A DNA stretch of 64,000 nt from Gibbsiella quercinecans (GTDB taxonomy: Bacteria; Pseudomonadota; Gammaproteobacteria; Enterobacterales; Enterobacteriaceae): positions 2,418,001 through 2,482,000 of the forward strand of contig NZ_CP014136.1 in assembly GCF_002291425.1 (NCBI RefSeq). Direction: 5' to 3'. How positions within the stretch are numbered: position 1 is the stretch's first letter; each line of letters starts with the position of its first letter. The notes under the pieces are model-generated. The model made no database searches. It had not been told where the DNA came from and saw only the letters and a program-made list of their open reading frames with translations. Shown here in pieces: positions 20,576 through 31,416 of the stretch. A program made the translations under genes and the position numbers.

Positions 20576-21895
20576 ATGCAATCCTATTTTGAAAAGCTCG
20601 AACACGTCCGCTATGAAGGCACCGGCAGCACCAACCCGCTGGCATTCCGCCATTACAACCCGGATGAGATCATCCTTGGCAAAACCATGGCCGATCATCT
20701 GCGCTTTGCCGCCTGCTATTGGCATACTTTCTGCTGGACCGGCGCGGATATGTTCGGCGTAGGCGCGTTCGATCGCCCGTGGCAACAGCCGGGCGATGCG
20801 CTATCGCTGGCTAAATTAAAGGCCGACGTAGCGTTCGAGTTCTTCCACAAGCTCAACGTGCCTTATTACTGTTTCCACGACGTTGACGTATCGCCGGAAG
20901 GCGCATCGCTGAAAGAATACCTGAACAACTTTGCGGTGATGAGCGACGTGCTGGCCGAGAAGCAGCAGAGCAGCGGCGTTAAGCTGCTGTGGGGCACCGC
21001 CAACTGCTTCACCCACCCGCGCTACGGCGCCGGCGCGGCGACCAACCCGGATCCGGACGTGTTCTGCTGGGCTGCCACCCAGGTGTTTACCGCCATGAAC
21101 GCCACGAAAAAGCTCGGCGGCGAAAACTACGTGCTGTGGGGCGGGCGCGAAGGGTATGAAACCCTGCTGAACACCGATCTGCGCCAGGAACGCGAACAGA
21201 TCGGCCGCTTTATGCAGATGGTGGTGGAGCACAAACACAAAATCGGCTTCCAGGGCACGCTGCTGATTGAACCCAAACCGCAGGAGCCGACCAAGCACCA
21301 ATACGACTACGACGTCGCTACCGTGTACGGCTTCCTTAAGCAGTTCGGGCTGGAAAAAGAGATTAAACTCAATATTGAAGCCAACCACGCCACCCTGGCC
21401 GGCCACTCGTTCCATCATGAAATCGCCACCGCCATCGCACTGGGTATTTTTGGCTCGGTTGACGCCAACCGCGGCGATCCGCAGCTTGGCTGGGACACCG
21501 ATCAGTTCCCGAACAGCGTGGAGGAAAATGCGCTGGTGATGTTCGAAATCCTCAAGGCGGGTGGCTTCACCACCGGCGGCCTGAACTTCGACGCCAAGGT
21601 GCGCCGCCAGAGCACCGATAAATACGATCTGTTCTACGGCCACATCGGCGCGATGGACACCATGGCGCTGGCGCTGAAAGTGGCGGCGAAGATGGTCGAA
21701 GATGGCCAGTTGCATCAGCAGGTCGCCAAGCGCTACGCCGGCTGGAACAGTGAACTGGGCCAGCAAATTTTGCAGGGAAAACTGTCGCTTGATGCGCTGG
21801 CGAAGTACGCTGAACAACAGGCTCTGGCACCGCAGCACCAAAGCGGCCACCAGGAAAAACTGGAAAACCTGGTCAACCGCTATCTGTTCGGTTAG
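20576..21895 (+). CDS. xylA: xylose isomerase XylA
   Basis: Converts D-xylose to D-xylulose, a metal-dependent TIM-barrel enzyme of 439 residues. The catalytic histidine region [11 protein letters not shown] and metal-binding [18 protein letters not shown] and [16 protein letters not shown] are intact, as is [20 protein letters not shown] 20576 gives the E. coli N-terminus ([15 protein letters not shown]) with AAGGAG in front; the upstream in-frame start at 20528 would read through the leader. First gene of xylAB. Confidence 0.97.
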   Translation: MQSYFEKLEHVRYEGTGSTNPLAFRHYNPDEIILGKTMADHLRFAACYWHTFCWTGADMFGVGAFDRPWQQPGDALSLAKLKADVAFEFFHKLNVPYYCFHDVDVSPEGASLKEYLNNFAVMSDVLAEKQQSSGVKLLWGTANCFTHPRYGAGAATNPDPDVFCWAATQVFTAMNATKKLGGENYVLWGGREGYETLLNTDLRQEREQIGRFMQMVVEHKHKIGFQGTLLIEPKPQEPTKHQYDYDVATVYGFLKQFGLEKEIKLNIEANHATLAGHSFHHEIATAIALGIFGSVDANRGDPQLGWDTDQFPNSVEENALVMFEILKAGGFTTGGLNFDAKVRRQSTDKYDLFYGHIGAMDTMALALKVAAKMVEDGQLHQQVAKRYAGWNSELGQQILQGKLSLDALAKYAEQQALAPQHQSGHQEKLENLVNRYLFG

Positions 21896-22003
21896 CCCCA
21901 TCCGGCGGCGTTGCCCGCCGTTGTATTAAACCCCCGAGGGCCACGGCAGGGTGCTGGCGCGCCTTGCCGCCCGGCGGCCCCACGCTTTGAAGGATACGCG
22001 CTC

Positions 22004-23476
22004 ATGTACATTGGCATCGATCTTGGCACCTCTGGCGTGAAAGCCATTCTGCTCGACGAACAGGGGCAGTTGCTGGCCAGCCAAAGCGAACCCTTGCCGA
22101 TCTCACGCCCTCATCCGCTGTGGTCGGAGCAATCGCCGCAGGACTGGTGGAAAGCCACCGACCGCGCCATGCTGGCGCTGGCGAAACAGCATAATCTGCA
22201 GGCGGTCAAGGCCATCGGCCTGACCGGCCAAATGCACGGTGCCACGCTGCTGGACAAACAGCAGCGGGTGCTGCGGCCGGCCATTTTATGGAACGATGGC
22301 CGCAGCGCGGCCGAGTGCCAGGCGCTGGAACAGGCGGTGCCGAACGCGCGCGCCATCACCGGCAATCTGATGATGCCGGGCTTTACCGCACCGAAGCTGC
22401 TGTGGGTTAAACGGCATGAGCCGCAGATATTTAGCCAGATCGACAAAGTCTTGCTGCCGAAAGACTACCTGCGCTGGTGTATCACCGGCGAATTCGCCAG
22501 CGATATGTCCGACGCCGCCGGCACCCTGTGGCTCAACGTGGCGCAGCGCGCCTGGAGCGATGAACTGCTCGCCGCCTGCGGGCTGACGCGCGATCAGATG
22601 CCGGCGTTGTTTGAAGGCAACCAGATTACCGGCCAGGTGCATACGGAACTGGCCAAACGCTGGGGGATACAGCCGGTGCCGGTGGTGGCCGGCGGCGGCG
22701 ATAACGCCGCCGGGGCGGTGGGCGTGGGCCTATACCAGGCCGGCCAGGCGATGCTGTCGCTCGGCACTTCCGGGGTCTATTTCGCCGTCAGCGACGGCTT
22801 CCTTAGCAACCCGGCCAGCGCCGTGCACAGCTTCTGCCACGCGCTGCCCGCCACCTGGCACCTGATGTCGGTGATGCTGAGCGCCGCTTCCTGCCTGGAC
22901 TGGGTATGCAAATTAACCCAGGTGGCGGACGTAGCCACCCTGCTGCGCAACGTCGAGCAGGCCGAACCGGCAGAGGTGCCCCTGTGGTTCCTGCCCTACC
23001 TTTCCGGCGAGCGCACGCCGCACAACAACCCTAACGCCAAGGGCGCCTTTTGGGGCCTGACTCATCAGCATGGCCCGAACGATCTGGCGCGCGCCGTGTT
23101 GGAAGGCGTGGGCTTTGCGCTGGCCGACGGGATGGATGTGTTGCACGCCAGCGGCCTGCAGCCCACCAGCATCCGGCTGATCGGCGGCGGCGCGCGCAGC
23201 CCGTACTGGCGCCAAATGCTGGCGGACATCAGCGGCCAGCGGCTGGAATACCGTACCGGCGGCGACGTCGGCCCGGCGCTGGGCGCGGCGCGGCTGGCGC
23301 AGATTGCCCTCAACCCGCAGCGCCCCTTGAGCGAACTGCTGCCGGAACTGCCGCTGGAACAGGTTCACCAACCGGATAGCGAGCGCCATGCGCGTTATGC
23401 CGAACAGCGCACGACCTTCCGCGAGCTGTATCGCTGCCTGCTGCCGTTAACCAAGGGTCCGTTGGTGTCATCATGA
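22004..23476 (+). CDS. xylB: xylulokinase XylB
   Basis: A 490-residue FGGY kinase that phosphorylates D-xylulose to xylulose-5-P for the pentose phosphate pathway. It starts MYIGIDLGTSGVKAILLDEQ (phosphate-1 motif), has TGQMHGA near residue 76, catalytic aspartate in the GGGDNAAGAVG region (about 233), and the C-terminal ADP-binding LIGGGARSPYWRQM. ATG 22004 matches the family start; the open frame reaches 21911 in GC-rich spacer. It follows xylA by 108 bp and is probably co-transcribed. Confidence 0.96.
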   Translation: MYIGIDLGTSGVKAILLDEQGQLLASQSEPLPISRPHPLWSEQSPQDWWKATDRAMLALAKQHNLQAVKAIGLTGQMHGATLLDKQQRVLRPAILWNDGRSAAECQALEQAVPNARAITGNLMMPGFTAPKLLWVKRHEPQIFSQIDKVLLPKDYLRWCITGEFASDMSDAAGTLWLNVAQRAWSDELLAACGLTRDQMPALFEGNQITGQVHTELAKRWGIQPVPVVAGGGDNAAGAVGVGLYQAGQAMLSLGTSGVYFAVSDGFLSNPASAVHSFCHALPATWHLMSVMLSAASCLDWVCKLTQVADVATLLRNVEQAEPAEVPLWFLPYLSGERTPHNNPNAKGAFWGLTHQHGPNDLARAVLEGVGFALADGMDVLHASGLQPTSIRLIGGGARSPYWRQMLADISGQRLEYRTGGDVGPALGAARLAQIALNPQRPLSELLPELPLEQVHQPDSERHARYAEQRTTFRELYRCLLPLTKGPLVSS

Positions 23477-23551
23477 TGGCCGTTTTTGGCCTTCTTCCGT
23501 TGTGGAAAGCCGCGCATGATAGGCTTAATCCCACACGGCGGAGGGCCGAAA

Positions 23552-24106
23552 ATGCCACACAGCGCACTGTTAATCATTGATGTTCAACACTCTTTCCTGC
23601 ACCGGCCATTCTGGCAGGAAGATGATCTGCCATTATTCACCGCCAACCTGCAGCGGCTCATCGCCGGTTGTCAACAGCAGGGCGTGGCGCTGGTCGATGT
23701 GTTCCACGTTGCGCCGCAGGGGCCCTTTTCCCTGGCGTCCGGGTTGGTGCAGCGCTTGCCGTTCCTGCAGCATCAGGCGGATGTGACGGTACACAAACGA
23801 GTTCACAACGCCCTGACCGATTCCGGCCTTGACGCCTGGCTGCGGGAGCGAGGCGTCAGGCACCTGATCATCGCCGGTTTGCGTACCGAACAGTGCTGCG
23901 AAACCACCGCCCGGGTGGCGTCCGATCTGGGCTACCGGGTGACCTTCGTCACCGAGGCTACGCTCACCTTCCCCATGCAGCACCCGGACGGCGCGAGCTT
24001 TACCACGGCACAGCTAAAGCGGCATACTGAAACGGTGCTGGCCGGCCGTTTCGCCCAGCTCGCCAGCGTCGATCGGGCGCTGGAGGATCTGCGCCAGGAA
24101 CCCTGA
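23552..24106 (+). CDS. isochorismatase-family cysteine hydrolase
   Basis: A 184-residue hydrolase with the family triad: aspartate in LLIIDVQHSF (residue 9), lysine in VHKRVHNA and the nucleophilic cysteine in GLRTEQCCETT. Relatives hydrolyse amides (nicotinamidase, N-carbamoylsarcosine amidase) or isochorismate; the substrate here is unknown. ATG 23552 follows GCGGAGGG; an earlier start at 23486 would add unrelated residues. Its stop overlaps the next start (TGATG), coupling it with a GlxA-type regulator. Such hydrolase/regulator pairs are common, so the regulator probably senses or controls its substrate pathway. Confidence 0.87.
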   Translation: MPHSALLIIDVQHSFLHRPFWQEDDLPLFTANLQRLIAGCQQQGVALVDVFHVAPQGPFSLASGLVQRLPFLQHQADVTVHKRVHNALTDSGLDAWLRERGVRHLIIAGLRTEQCCETTARVASDLGYRVTFVTEATLTFPMQHPDGASFTTAQLKRHTETVLAGRFAQLASVDRALEDLRQEP

Positions 24107-25029
24107 TGACCCAAACCGTTTACTTTTTACTGCTGCCCAACGTGCTGTCGCTGGACGTCAGCGGCCCGGCGGAAACCCTGCGCCTAAGCGGGCAGTTCGC
24201 CTTGCGCTATATCAGCCCGTGCCCGCAGATCACCTGTTCCATCGGTATGACGCTGGGCCAGCTCCAGCCGTTGCCGCCACGGTTGGCGGACGGCGATATT
24301 CTGGTGCTGCCCGGCGTAACCGACTCCAGCGCCTTTTTCGCCAATGAGGAAGCCGCGCTGGCGCGCCAGTGGCTGCAGCAACTTCTGCCGGCGCTGCACG
24401 AACAACGCATCACACTGGTGTGCATCTGTTCCGGCGCGCTGCTGGCGGCGCAGGCCGGGTTGCTCGACGGCTACCAGTGCACCACGCATCATGAGGTGAT
24501 CGCTCGCCTGCGCCAGCAGGCGCCGGCGGCGCTGGTAAAAGAAAACCGTATTTTTGTCGAAGATCGCAGCATATATACCAGCGCGGGCATTACCGCAGGC
24601 ATCGATCTGGCTTTGCATCTGATCGGCCGCCACTGTGGCGCCACAGCAGCGCTGGCGGTGGCACGAGAAATGGTGGTGTATTTCCGCCGTTCCGGGGACG
24701 ATCCGCAGTTGTCGCCCTGGCTGCGCTACCGTAATCACCTGCACCCGGCAGTGCACCGCGCGCAGGACGTGATGGCCGCCGAGCCGGAAGCCGAATGGTC
24801 GGTCGCCCAGGTTGCAGACAAGGCTCACGTCAGCAGCCGCCACCTGGCGCGGCTGTTCCGCCACCACATTGGCATCAGCGTGCGTGAATACCATGAGCAA
24901 CTGCGGCTGGCGGTAGCGCAGCAACGCCTGCAGCAGGGCTACGGGCTGGAAAAGGCCGCCCTCGCCGCCGGGTTCTCTTCCGGCCGGCAGTTACGCCGAG
25001 CCCAGCAGCGCTGGCCGCAGACGGCGTAG
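24106..25029 (+). CDS. GlxA-family AraC-type transcriptional regulator
   Basis: A 307-residue protein. Residues about 1-180 form a DJ-1/PfpI-like domain (YFLLLPNVLSLDVSGPAETL at the start, CICSGALLAAQAGLLDG around the nucleophile elbow). Residues about 210-305 are a two-helix-turn-helix AraC domain (VAQVADKAHVSSRHLARLFRHH). The DJ-1-like domain of such regulators usually senses a ligand rather than acting as a protease. It is translationally coupled to the isochorismatase-like gene and convergent with wecH, 3 bp away. Confidence 0.88.
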   Translation: MTQTVYFLLLPNVLSLDVSGPAETLRLSGQFALRYISPCPQITCSIGMTLGQLQPLPPRLADGDILVLPGVTDSSAFFANEEAALARQWLQQLLPALHEQRITLVCICSGALLAAQAGLLDGYQCTTHHEVIARLRQQAPAALVKENRIFVEDRSIYTSAGITAGIDLALHLIGRHCGATAALAVAREMVVYFRRSGDDPQLSPWLRYRNHLHPAVHRAQDVMAAEPEAEWSVAQVADKAHVSSRHLARLFRHHIGISVREYHEQLRLAVAQQRLQQGYGLEKAALAAGFSSGRQLRRAQQRWPQTA

Positions 25030-25032
25030 GCT

Positions 25033-26025
25033 TCAGGAAACCAGCCGCCGTTTATCGATGTGTTGCAAGCCGGCGGAAAGCAGCAGGCTCAGCCCCAACG
25101 CCGCGCCGAATACCCAAAAGATATCCAGCACCGGATAGGCGCTCAGCGTCAGATGGCCGCTGCGCAACGCATTGATGATAATGGCGTGGAAACCGTAGAT
25201 CGCCAGTGAATGGCGGGAAAATAGCCCCAGCCAGCCGATCGGCTCCGGCAGGCAGTTTTTACACCACACCAGCAGCGCGACGGCGGCAATAAACACCAGC
25301 GGGCCGCTGTAAATGTAAAAGGTATCGGCGAAGTTGCGGTTGATAAACAGCTGGCGCTTGGTGCCGGCGATGATCAACACCACGCATACCACAAACGCCA
25401 ACGCCGCCAGCAGGCTGGCGCCACGCCGCTGGGTATCCATCATGCCGATCGCCCGCCCGGCCAACGCATACAGCAGGTAATAGAACGTATCGCCGTTGAT
25501 ATACAGATTCACCGGCAATAACGATGCGTGGCCGGCGTTTAACGCCGGGGTATTGGGATTGGCAATTACCGCCAGCACGGCAAGCGCCGCCACCAGATAG
25601 CCCCCGGCCACCGGCTTGACGCAAATCAGCGGCGAGAGCAGGTAAATCACCGCGATGGCGTAGAAAAACCACAGGTGATAGAACACCGGCTTTTGCACTA
25701 TACCGCGCAGCGAGGGCCAGAAACCGATGCGGGTAAACAGCGCGATATAAATCAGCGCCACGGCGCTATAAAACGCAATGCAGCAGGCGATGCGGCTAAA
25801 GTGGCGGCGGCTGGCGCTGCGTTCGCCGAAAAACAGGTAGCCGGAAATCATAAAGAACAGCGGCACGGCAACGCGCGACAGCGCATTCAACGCATTGGCC
25901 ACATCCCAGGGCGTCTCGCCTACTGCCATGCCGTGAGTCACGTAATAGGTGGTGGCATGAATCATCACCACCATCAGGCACGCCAAGGCGCGCAGATTAT
26001 CTATCCAGCCGATTTTATTGCTCAT
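25033..26025 (-). CDS. wecH: O-acetyltransferase WecH (acyltransferase 3 family)
   Basis: A 330-residue integral membrane acyltransferase with about ten helices. It starts [23 protein letters not shown], with the conserved H in [50 protein letters not shown] and RAIGMMDTQ match E. coli WecH (YiaH), which O-acetylates enterobacterial common antigen. ATG 26025 gives the E. coli-like start; the open frame runs further upstream without similarity. In E. coli wecH also lies near xylB and glyQ. Confidence 0.9.
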   Translation of the reverse strand: MSNKIGWIDNLRALACLMVVMIHATTYYVTHGMAVGETPWDVANALNALSRVAVPLFFMISGYLFFGERSASRRHFSRIACCIAFYSAVALIYIALFTRIGFWPSLRGIVQKPVFYHLWFFYAIAVIYLLSPLICVKPVAGGYLVAALAVLAVIANPNTPALNAGHASLLPVNLYINGDTFYYLLYALAGRAIGMMDTQRRGASLLAALAFVVCVVLIIAGTKRQLFINRNFADTFYIYSGPLVFIAAVALLVWCKNCLPEPIGWLGLFSRHSLAIYGFHAIIINALRSGHLTLSAYPVLDIFWVFGAALGLSLLLSAGLQHIDKRRLVS

Positions 26026-26185
26026 CAACGCCCTTTGCCGCTGGCCTCGTCGTAGGTTCCAAACCCCAAAGGGTATAGAGCGGCGCTGCCGGCGACAAGC
26101 CAAACGCGCTATTGCGGCGCTGCCGCCAACAAAATGGCCCCAGCCAACGGCAGGGGCCATGCAAGCAAAACATGGGGTGCGGCGG

Positions 26186-27724
26186 TTAGAACAAACCGAG
26201 CGTTTTTTCCGAGTAGCTGACCAACAGGCATTTGGTCTGCTGGTAGTGATCCAGCATCATCTTGTGGGTTTCGCGCCCAATCCCCGACTGTTTGTAGCCG
26301 CCGAACGCCGCGTGCGCCGGGTAGGCGTGATAGCAGTTGGTCCACACGCGCCCGGCCTGGATGTTACGCCCCATATGGTAGGCCACGTTGCCGTTGCGGC
26401 TCCACACCCCGGCGCCCAAGCCATAATCGGTATCGTTGGCCAGCGCCAGCGCTTCATCCATATCCTTGAAGGTGGTCACCGCCAGCACCGGGCCGAAGAT
26501 CTCTTCCTGGAACACCCGCATGCTGTTTTTGCCGAACAGGATGGTAGGCTCCAGGTAGTAGCCGCCGTCCAGCCCGCCTTCCAACGCCTTGCGGCGGCCG
26601 CCGGTCAGCACCCGGGCGCCTTCTTGCTTGCCAATATCGATATAGTTGAGGATGGTATCCAACTGCCCTTGCGACACCTGCGCACCCATCTGGGTATGAT
26701 TGTCCAGCGGGTTGCCGCTGCGGATACTTTCAACCCGTTTGATCGCGCGCTCCATAAAGCGTTCGTAGATCGATTCCTGCACCAGCGCACGGCTCGGGCA
26801 GGTGCAAACTTCCCCTTGGTTGAAGGCAAACAGCGCAAACCCTTCCAGCGCCTTATCAAAGAACGCGTCTTCTTTATCCATCACGTCGGCAAAGAAGATG
26901 TTTGGCGATTTGCCGCCCAGCTCCAGCGTAACCGGGATGATGTTCTGCGTGGCGTAGCTCATGATTTGGCGGCCCACTTCGGTGGAACCGGTAAACGCCA
27001 CCTTGGCGATGCGCTTCGAGGTGGCCAGATATTCACCGATCTCGCCGCCGGCGCCGTTGACCACGTTGATCACCCCCGGCGGCAGCAAATCCTGCACCAA
27101 CTCCATCAGCACCAGCACCGACAGCGGGGTCAGCTTGGCGGGCTTGAGCACGATACAGTTGCCCGCCGCCAGCGCCGGCGCCATTTTCCAGCAGGCCATC
27201 AGCAGCGGGAAGTTCCACGGGATAATTTGCCCCACCACCCCCAGCGGTTCATGGAAGTGATAAGCGACGGTTTCCGAATCAATTTCGCTGATGCCACCCT
27301 CCTGCGCCCGCACGCAGGCGGCGAAGTAGCGGAAATGGTCAATGGCCAGCGGCACGTCGGCGTTGCGGGTTTCGCGGATCGGTTTACCGTTGTCCCAGGT
27401 TTCCGCCGCCGCCAGCAGCTCGATGTTTTCCTCCATGCGGTCTGCCACGCGGTTGAGCAGGTTGGCGCGATCCTGTACCGACATTTTGCCCCAGGCGGCT
27501 TTGGCGCGGTGCGCCGCATCCAGCGCCAGATCGACATCGTGCGAGCTGGAACTGGCCACCTCGCAGAGCGCCTGGCCGGTAACCGGGGTCAGGTTGGTGA
27601 AATATTCCCCCTGAACCGGCGGCACCCATTCACCGCCAATAAAGTTGTCGTAACGTTTTTTCAGCTTGAGCGGAAAACCGGTGTTTTCTGGGGTGATCTG
27701 GGTTGCAGTGGTGTGGGTTGCCAT
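26186..27724 (-). CDS. aldB: NAD(P)-dependent aldehyde dehydrogenase AldB
   Basis: A 512-residue aldehyde dehydrogenase, the length of E. coli AldB. Catalytic glutamate is in [12 protein letters not shown] and the nucleophile in [10 protein letters not shown]; the cofactor loop is [11 protein letters not shown]. It oxidises aldehydes such as acetaldehyde to acids in the cytoplasm. The start ATG 27724 has AGGAG 7 bp upstream. AldB in E. coli is a stationary-phase gene; no clear sigma-S signature was identified here. It is monocistronic by spacing. Confidence 0.94.
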   Translation of the reverse strand: MATHTTATQITPENTGFPLKLKKRYDNFIGGEWVPPVQGEYFTNLTPVTGQALCEVASSSSHDVDLALDAAHRAKAAWGKMSVQDRANLLNRVADRMEENIELLAAAETWDNGKPIRETRNADVPLAIDHFRYFAACVRAQEGGISEIDSETVAYHFHEPLGVVGQIIPWNFPLLMACWKMAPALAAGNCIVLKPAKLTPLSVLVLMELVQDLLPPGVINVVNGAGGEIGEYLATSKRIAKVAFTGSTEVGRQIMSYATQNIIPVTLELGGKSPNIFFADVMDKEDAFFDKALEGFALFAFNQGEVCTCPSRALVQESIYERFMERAIKRVESIRSGNPLDNHTQMGAQVSQGQLDTILNYIDIGKQEGARVLTGGRRKALEGGLDGGYYLEPTILFGKNSMRVFQEEIFGPVLAVTTFKDMDEALALANDTDYGLGAGVWSRNGNVAYHMGRNIQAGRVWTNCYHAYPAHAAFGGYKQSGIGRETHKMMLDHYQQTKCLLVSYSEKTLGLF

Positions 27725-27982
27725 GTTCTGTCTCCTTTTACGCAGCATCATGATTACCGCCCGCAGGCAGTAAGCAGTATCGCGGGGCGGCCGCTAATAC
27801 AGTGGTATATGAAGTTGCAAGAATCAGAATCTGGGAAAAATCTCTATAGCAAGCTTAGGCAGGAAGCGCCCATCAGGCAGAAATAATGATCAACTCTTGG
27901 AAGGGGGTCACAGTTTTACCCCGTGGGCAGCTAAGCCGGCGCGGTTTTGCCTGAGGGGTGTCTCGTATCACCGCCCTGCCGA

Positions 27983-28588
27983 TCAGGGCGGCAGGGTGCG
28001 GGCAAAGCTTTCGCGGCTGAACAGCCGCTCGGCCAGCTTGATCAGCGCCGGGCGGGAAACGCACCAGTTCGGCACGATGCGGCGAAAATTCAAATAGCCC
28101 AGCGCACAGCCGGTGGCGATATCCGCCAGCGTGAGCTGTTCGGCGTTGAGCAACGTTTTTTGCTGCGCCAACGCTTCCAGCGCATCCAGCCCCTGCGTGA
28201 GCTTTTGGCGCTGGCGCAGCATCCCGTTTTCATCCTGTTTCTCCGGCGCGCGCTTGCTTTCGCGAAACAGCATGGCGGCGGCTTCGGTCACGCCATCCGC
28301 CAGCGCCTCGACGCGGCGGATACGCAGCGCCGCCAGGCGATCGGCCGGCAGGAACGCCGGCGCTGCCTGCTGCAGCTCAAGGTATTCGGCAATCACGCGG
28401 GAATCAAAAAACAGCTCGCCGTCATCGGCCACCAGCACCGGTACTTTGCCCAGCGGGTTGAAGGCCGCAACCTGGCTACCCGCGTCGTACGGCGGATCGT
28501 TGACGAATTCAAACACCAGCCCTTTTTCCAGCAGCAGCACGGAAATCTTGCGCACAAACGGGCTGGTATAACTGCCGATCAGCTTCAT
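27983..28588 (-). CDS. yibF: glutathione S-transferase family protein YibF
   Basis: A 201-residue GST. The thioredoxin-like N-terminal half begins MKLIGSYTSPFVRKISVLLLE and holds FNPLGKVPVLV with its cis-proline and the DSRVIAEYLE glutathione contact; the helical C-terminal half ends FSRESFARTLPP. It aligns along its length with E. coli YibF. Its natural substrate is not established. It may be co-transcribed with the DcrB-like gene upstream (40 bp). Confidence 0.92.
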   Translation of the reverse strand: MKLIGSYTSPFVRKISVLLLEKGLVFEFVNDPPYDAGSQVAAFNPLGKVPVLVADDGELFFDSRVIAEYLELQQAAPAFLPADRLAALRIRRVEALADGVTEAAAMLFRESKRAPEKQDENGMLRQRQKLTQGLDALEALAQQKTLLNAEQLTLADIATGCALGYLNFRRIVPNWCVSRPALIKLAERLFSRESFARTLPP

Positions 28589-28627
28589 CAGTCGCTCCTC
28601 GATCCGGGGATAGCTTTACTATCCGGG

Positions 28628-29275
28628 TTATTTGACCACCATGGTTTCAATAATCCGCTGCACCAGTGCCTGATGCGCCTGCGGCGTTTTGGCCGGCGAC
28701 AGGATCTGTAACGTGACCACGCGCTGGTTGAATACCGTCACCACAATGGTGGAGACCACCTGCTGGCCGCTGACGTTCTGTTCGCTGTCCAGGCGGCGAA
28801 AGCGCTGTTTGCCGACGCTAAAGCTCTCTTCCCGGGTCTTCTTGATATTCTGATAACGATCCGCCAGCTCGGTAATCATGCTCTGCATCAGTTCTTTCAG
28901 CATCGCATCGCTGCTGCTGAGCTTCATCCCTTCCGGCGGGATCACCTCGGAAGAGACGGTGCGCTGGCGCGATTTGCTGTCCAGGAACAGCTGAATCGTG
29001 GACCTGCTGTCGTTGATAATACCGCTGTATTTGGTCTGATCGCTAAAGCCCGGCGGCAATTCAAAGGTGATGCGCCCTTGCTGCAGGGAAACCGGCAGGC
29101 CGGCCTGCGGCACGCTGACGGCCACCGGCGCAACCGGCGGCGCGGCGGGCTGAGTCACGATGGGTTTAGGCTCCGGCTTCGGGATTTCCGGCTTTTTGCT
29201 GTCCGGGTTGTCGCAGGCAACCAGGGCGCCGGCCAGCCAGACCACCGTGGCGAATTTTACGCATGTTGTTAACAT
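28628..29275 (-). CDS. DcrB-like lipoprotein
   Basis: A 215-residue protein with a lipoprotein signal peptide and lipobox LVAC (cysteine 21), followed by a proline-rich spacer (about residues 25-55). The folded part begins with LQQGRITFELPPGFSDQTK and ends ALVQRIIETMVVK, similar in pattern to DcrB and its relatives. It is anchored in the envelope. DcrB is linked to lipoprotein maturation and phage C1 entry in E. coli; this is a more distant copy, so the role is not assigned. Confidence 0.75.
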   Translation of the reverse strand: MLTTCVKFATVVWLAGALVACDNPDSKKPEIPKPEPKPIVTQPAAPPVAPVAVSVPQAGLPVSLQQGRITFELPPGFSDQTKYSGIINDSRSTIQLFLDSKSRQRTVSSEVIPPEGMKLSSSDAMLKELMQSMITELADRYQNIKKTREESFSVGKQRFRRLDSEQNVSGQQVVSTIVVTVFNQRVVTLQILSPAKTPQAHQALVQRIIETMVVK

Positions 29276-29389
29276 CGTCCCTTTCCTTTGCTACCACACA
29301 TCTATGCCTAACCGTAGCAAGTCACCCTGGCGTTTGCCAGAGATGCGGCCCGATTTGCCACATGGCAACCGCATAAAGGAAGAAGCCGC

Positions 29390-30319
29390 TTATTCGCCGG
29401 GAAACAGGAAAGGATTGATGCTGCTGCGGGCGAACCCTTCATCTTCCATTTTGGCATCCAGGATCAGTGTCGCGAGATCGTCGGCCACCGCTTCAACCTG
29501 CGGATCTTTCTCCTGATAAAGAATTTTCAGGTAGGTGCCGCAATCGCCGCAGCTTTCCGCCTTCACCGCCGCCTGCTCGCTGCCCAGCGACCAGTAATTG
29601 ATATCGCGCGTCTGCTCGCAGTTGCTGCACTTGACCCGCACCACGTGCCATTCGCTTTCACACAGGTTGCAGTGTAGGTAACGCAGGCCGTTCGCCGTGC
29701 CCATGTGCACCACGCTGGAAACCGGAATACTGCCGCACACCGGGCAAAACTGGCGGTGCTCGCCGTCTTCGGCATGGGCGTTGCCTGGGATCAGGCTGGC
29801 CATCTGCGCCCAGTACAGGGAAAGCGCCGCCCAAATGAAAGGCGCCTTATCGCTGCCGATTTGGCTAAATTCGCGGTTGAGCAAACCATCTGCCAACAGT
29901 TCCAGCTCCGTGACAGACGCCTTTTCCAGATTATCCAGCACCGCCAGAATATGTTCCGGCGCCTGCGGGCGCAGTTCGGCGATCAGCGAAGCCAACAGCG
30001 TGCGCCAATGGCCGCTGCGCGCAAACACGCTGATGTCCAGCGGCGGTTTGCCGCTGCGCGCGCCTTGCGCCAGGGCTTCGCTCAGATCCAGCTGCAGCGG
30101 GTTATCGTGCAGGGCATTGTGCTGCGCTTCGGCCAGGGTCGCAGCAAACTCCAGGTAATCCCCCAGCGGATGATTTTCCGCCAGCGTGCGCAGGCGTTCC
30201 GCCCGGCGGCGGTAGAGGCTTTTCAGGTTAGCGAACAGTAACGGCGGAATGGCGTGCGCCGCCGTAGACTTGACGCCCGGTGCCTCTGACGGCGTTTTAG
30301 GAACGATACGAATGCTCAT
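29390..30319 (-). CDS. fdhE: formate dehydrogenase accessory protein FdhE
   Basis: A 309-residue cytoplasmic protein needed for assembly of the respiratory formate dehydrogenases. It has the family's four CxxC pairs in the C-terminal half: CPVCGS, CNLCES, CSNCEQ and CGDCGT, which bind a rubredoxin-like iron. It begins [12 protein letters not shown] as in E. coli. Divergent from fdhD, 172 bp away. Confidence 0.96.
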   Translation of the reverse strand: MSIRIVPKTPSEAPGVKSTAAHAIPPLLFANLKSLYRRRAERLRTLAENHPLGDYLEFAATLAEAQHNALHDNPLQLDLSEALAQGARSGKPPLDISVFARSGHWRTLLASLIAELRPQAPEHILAVLDNLEKASVTELELLADGLLNREFSQIGSDKAPFIWAALSLYWAQMASLIPGNAHAEDGEHRQFCPVCGSIPVSSVVHMGTANGLRYLHCNLCESEWHVVRVKCSNCEQTRDINYWSLGSEQAAVKAESCGDCGTYLKILYQEKDPQVEAVADDLATLILDAKMEDEGFARSSINPFLFPGE

Positions 30320-30491
30320 CAGCGTTTATTTTCCTGTTGGCTCATGCTGGCGCAGTGCCCTGTGCGCCGGGCAATAATCACATTGTGCATACACCTTTAT
30401 CGGGTTACAGCGCTAAGATAAAGGCAGAGACATTATTTGACGCCACATTACCACAGGGGAGTTATGGGTGTTATGCCGAGGTGCCAAGTCA

Positions 30492-31316
30492 GTGAATAAT
30501 ATAGACGCAGAACCCACAACCAGCGCGCCCGGGCTCGCCGGCGCCATCCAGCGCCAGGTATTTCAACGCGATGACCTGGCGGCGGCCGGGCAGGACTGGC
30601 TGGCGGAAGAAGTGCCGGTGGCGCTGGTCTACAACGGCATTTCTCACGTGGTGATGATGTGCACACCCAAGGATCTGGAGGCCTTCGCCGTTGGCTTTTC
30701 CCTGTCTGAAGGCATTATCGCTTCGCCAAACGAGATTTACGGCATGGATATCGCCGCCACCTGCCACGGCCTGGAAGTGAACATTGAGCTTTCCAGCCGC
30801 CGCTTCGCCGGCCTGAAAGAACGCCGCCGGGCTTTGGCCGGGCGCACCGGCTGCGGTGTCTGCGGCATTGAGCAATTGGCCGATATCTTCCGCCCGCTGG
30901 CGCCGCTGCCATTTAGCCAAACCTTCACGCTCAGCCGGCTTGATGGCGCATTGGCCCAACTACAGGACGTGCAGCAGGTCGGCCAACTGACCGGCTGCAC
31001 CCATGCCGCCGGTTGGATTACACCACAGGGCGAGCTGCTGGGCGGCTGCGAAGACGTTGGCCGCCACGTGGCGCTGGATAAGCTGCTGGGCGTGCGCGCC
31101 AAACAGGGCTGGCAACAAGGGGCGATTTTGGTTTCCAGCCGCGCCAGCTATGAAATGGTGCAAAAAGCCGCCATGTGCGGCGCCGAGATCCTGTTCGTCG
31201 TCTCTGCCGCCACCTCGCTGGCGGTGGAGATTGCCGAACGCTGTAACCTGACGCTGGTGGGCTTCAGCCGGCCCGGCCGGGCGAGCGTCTATACCCATCC
31301 GCAGCGGCTGGTTTAA
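30492..31316 (+). CDS. fdhD: sulfurtransferase FdhD for formate dehydrogenase
   Basis: A 274-residue protein that passes sulfur from IscS to the molybdenum cofactor of formate dehydrogenase. The sulfur-carrying cysteines are in [11 protein letters not shown], and [12 protein letters not shown] and [15 protein letters not shown] are conserved. The start is probably GTG 30492, preceded by AGGTG; E. coli fdhD also starts with GTG. A GTG at 30468 is possible. A 12-codon upstream reading frame (ATG 30464) ends across the chosen GTG; whether it matters is unknown. Confidence 0.95.
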   Translation: MNNIDAEPTTSAPGLAGAIQRQVFQRDDLAAAGQDWLAEEVPVALVYNGISHVVMMCTPKDLEAFAVGFSLSEGIIASPNEIYGMDIAATCHGLEVNIELSSRRFAGLKERRRALAGRTGCGVCGIEQLADIFRPLAPLPFSQTFTLSRLDGALAQLQDVQQVGQLTGCTHAAGWITPQGELLGGCEDVGRHVALDKLLGVRAKQGWQQGAILVSSRASYEMVQKAAMCGAEILFVVSAATSLAVEIAERCNLTLVGFSRPGRASVYTHPQRLV

Positions 31317-31387
31317 GAGCCTATCCCATTAGGGCTATTTTACTTGTCATTTTGAACACGGACAGCGCGCAGGGTAAGGCAGGAGAA

Positions 31388-31411
31388 ACCGGCGGCCACC
31401 TTGCCGCCGGT
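31388..31411. terminator. GC-rich hairpin between convergent fdhD and alsE-like genes
   Basis: ACCGGCGG (31388-31395) pairs with CCGCCGGT (31404-31411) just after the stop of the leftward epimerase gene. The T tract is weak on both strands, so termination is plausible but not certain. Confidence 0.5.
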
Positions 31412-31416
31412 GGCGA

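Noticed and set aside
30464-30499. A 12-codon leader peptide before fdhD
   Set aside because: It overlaps the likely GTG start, but has no own ribosome binding site of note and no regulatory codon run.
31317-31380. Possible repeat or terminator after fdhD (GAGCCTATCCCATTAGGGCT)
   Set aside because: It recalls sequences seen near other enteric genes, but there is no second copy in the window and no convincing stem with a T tract.
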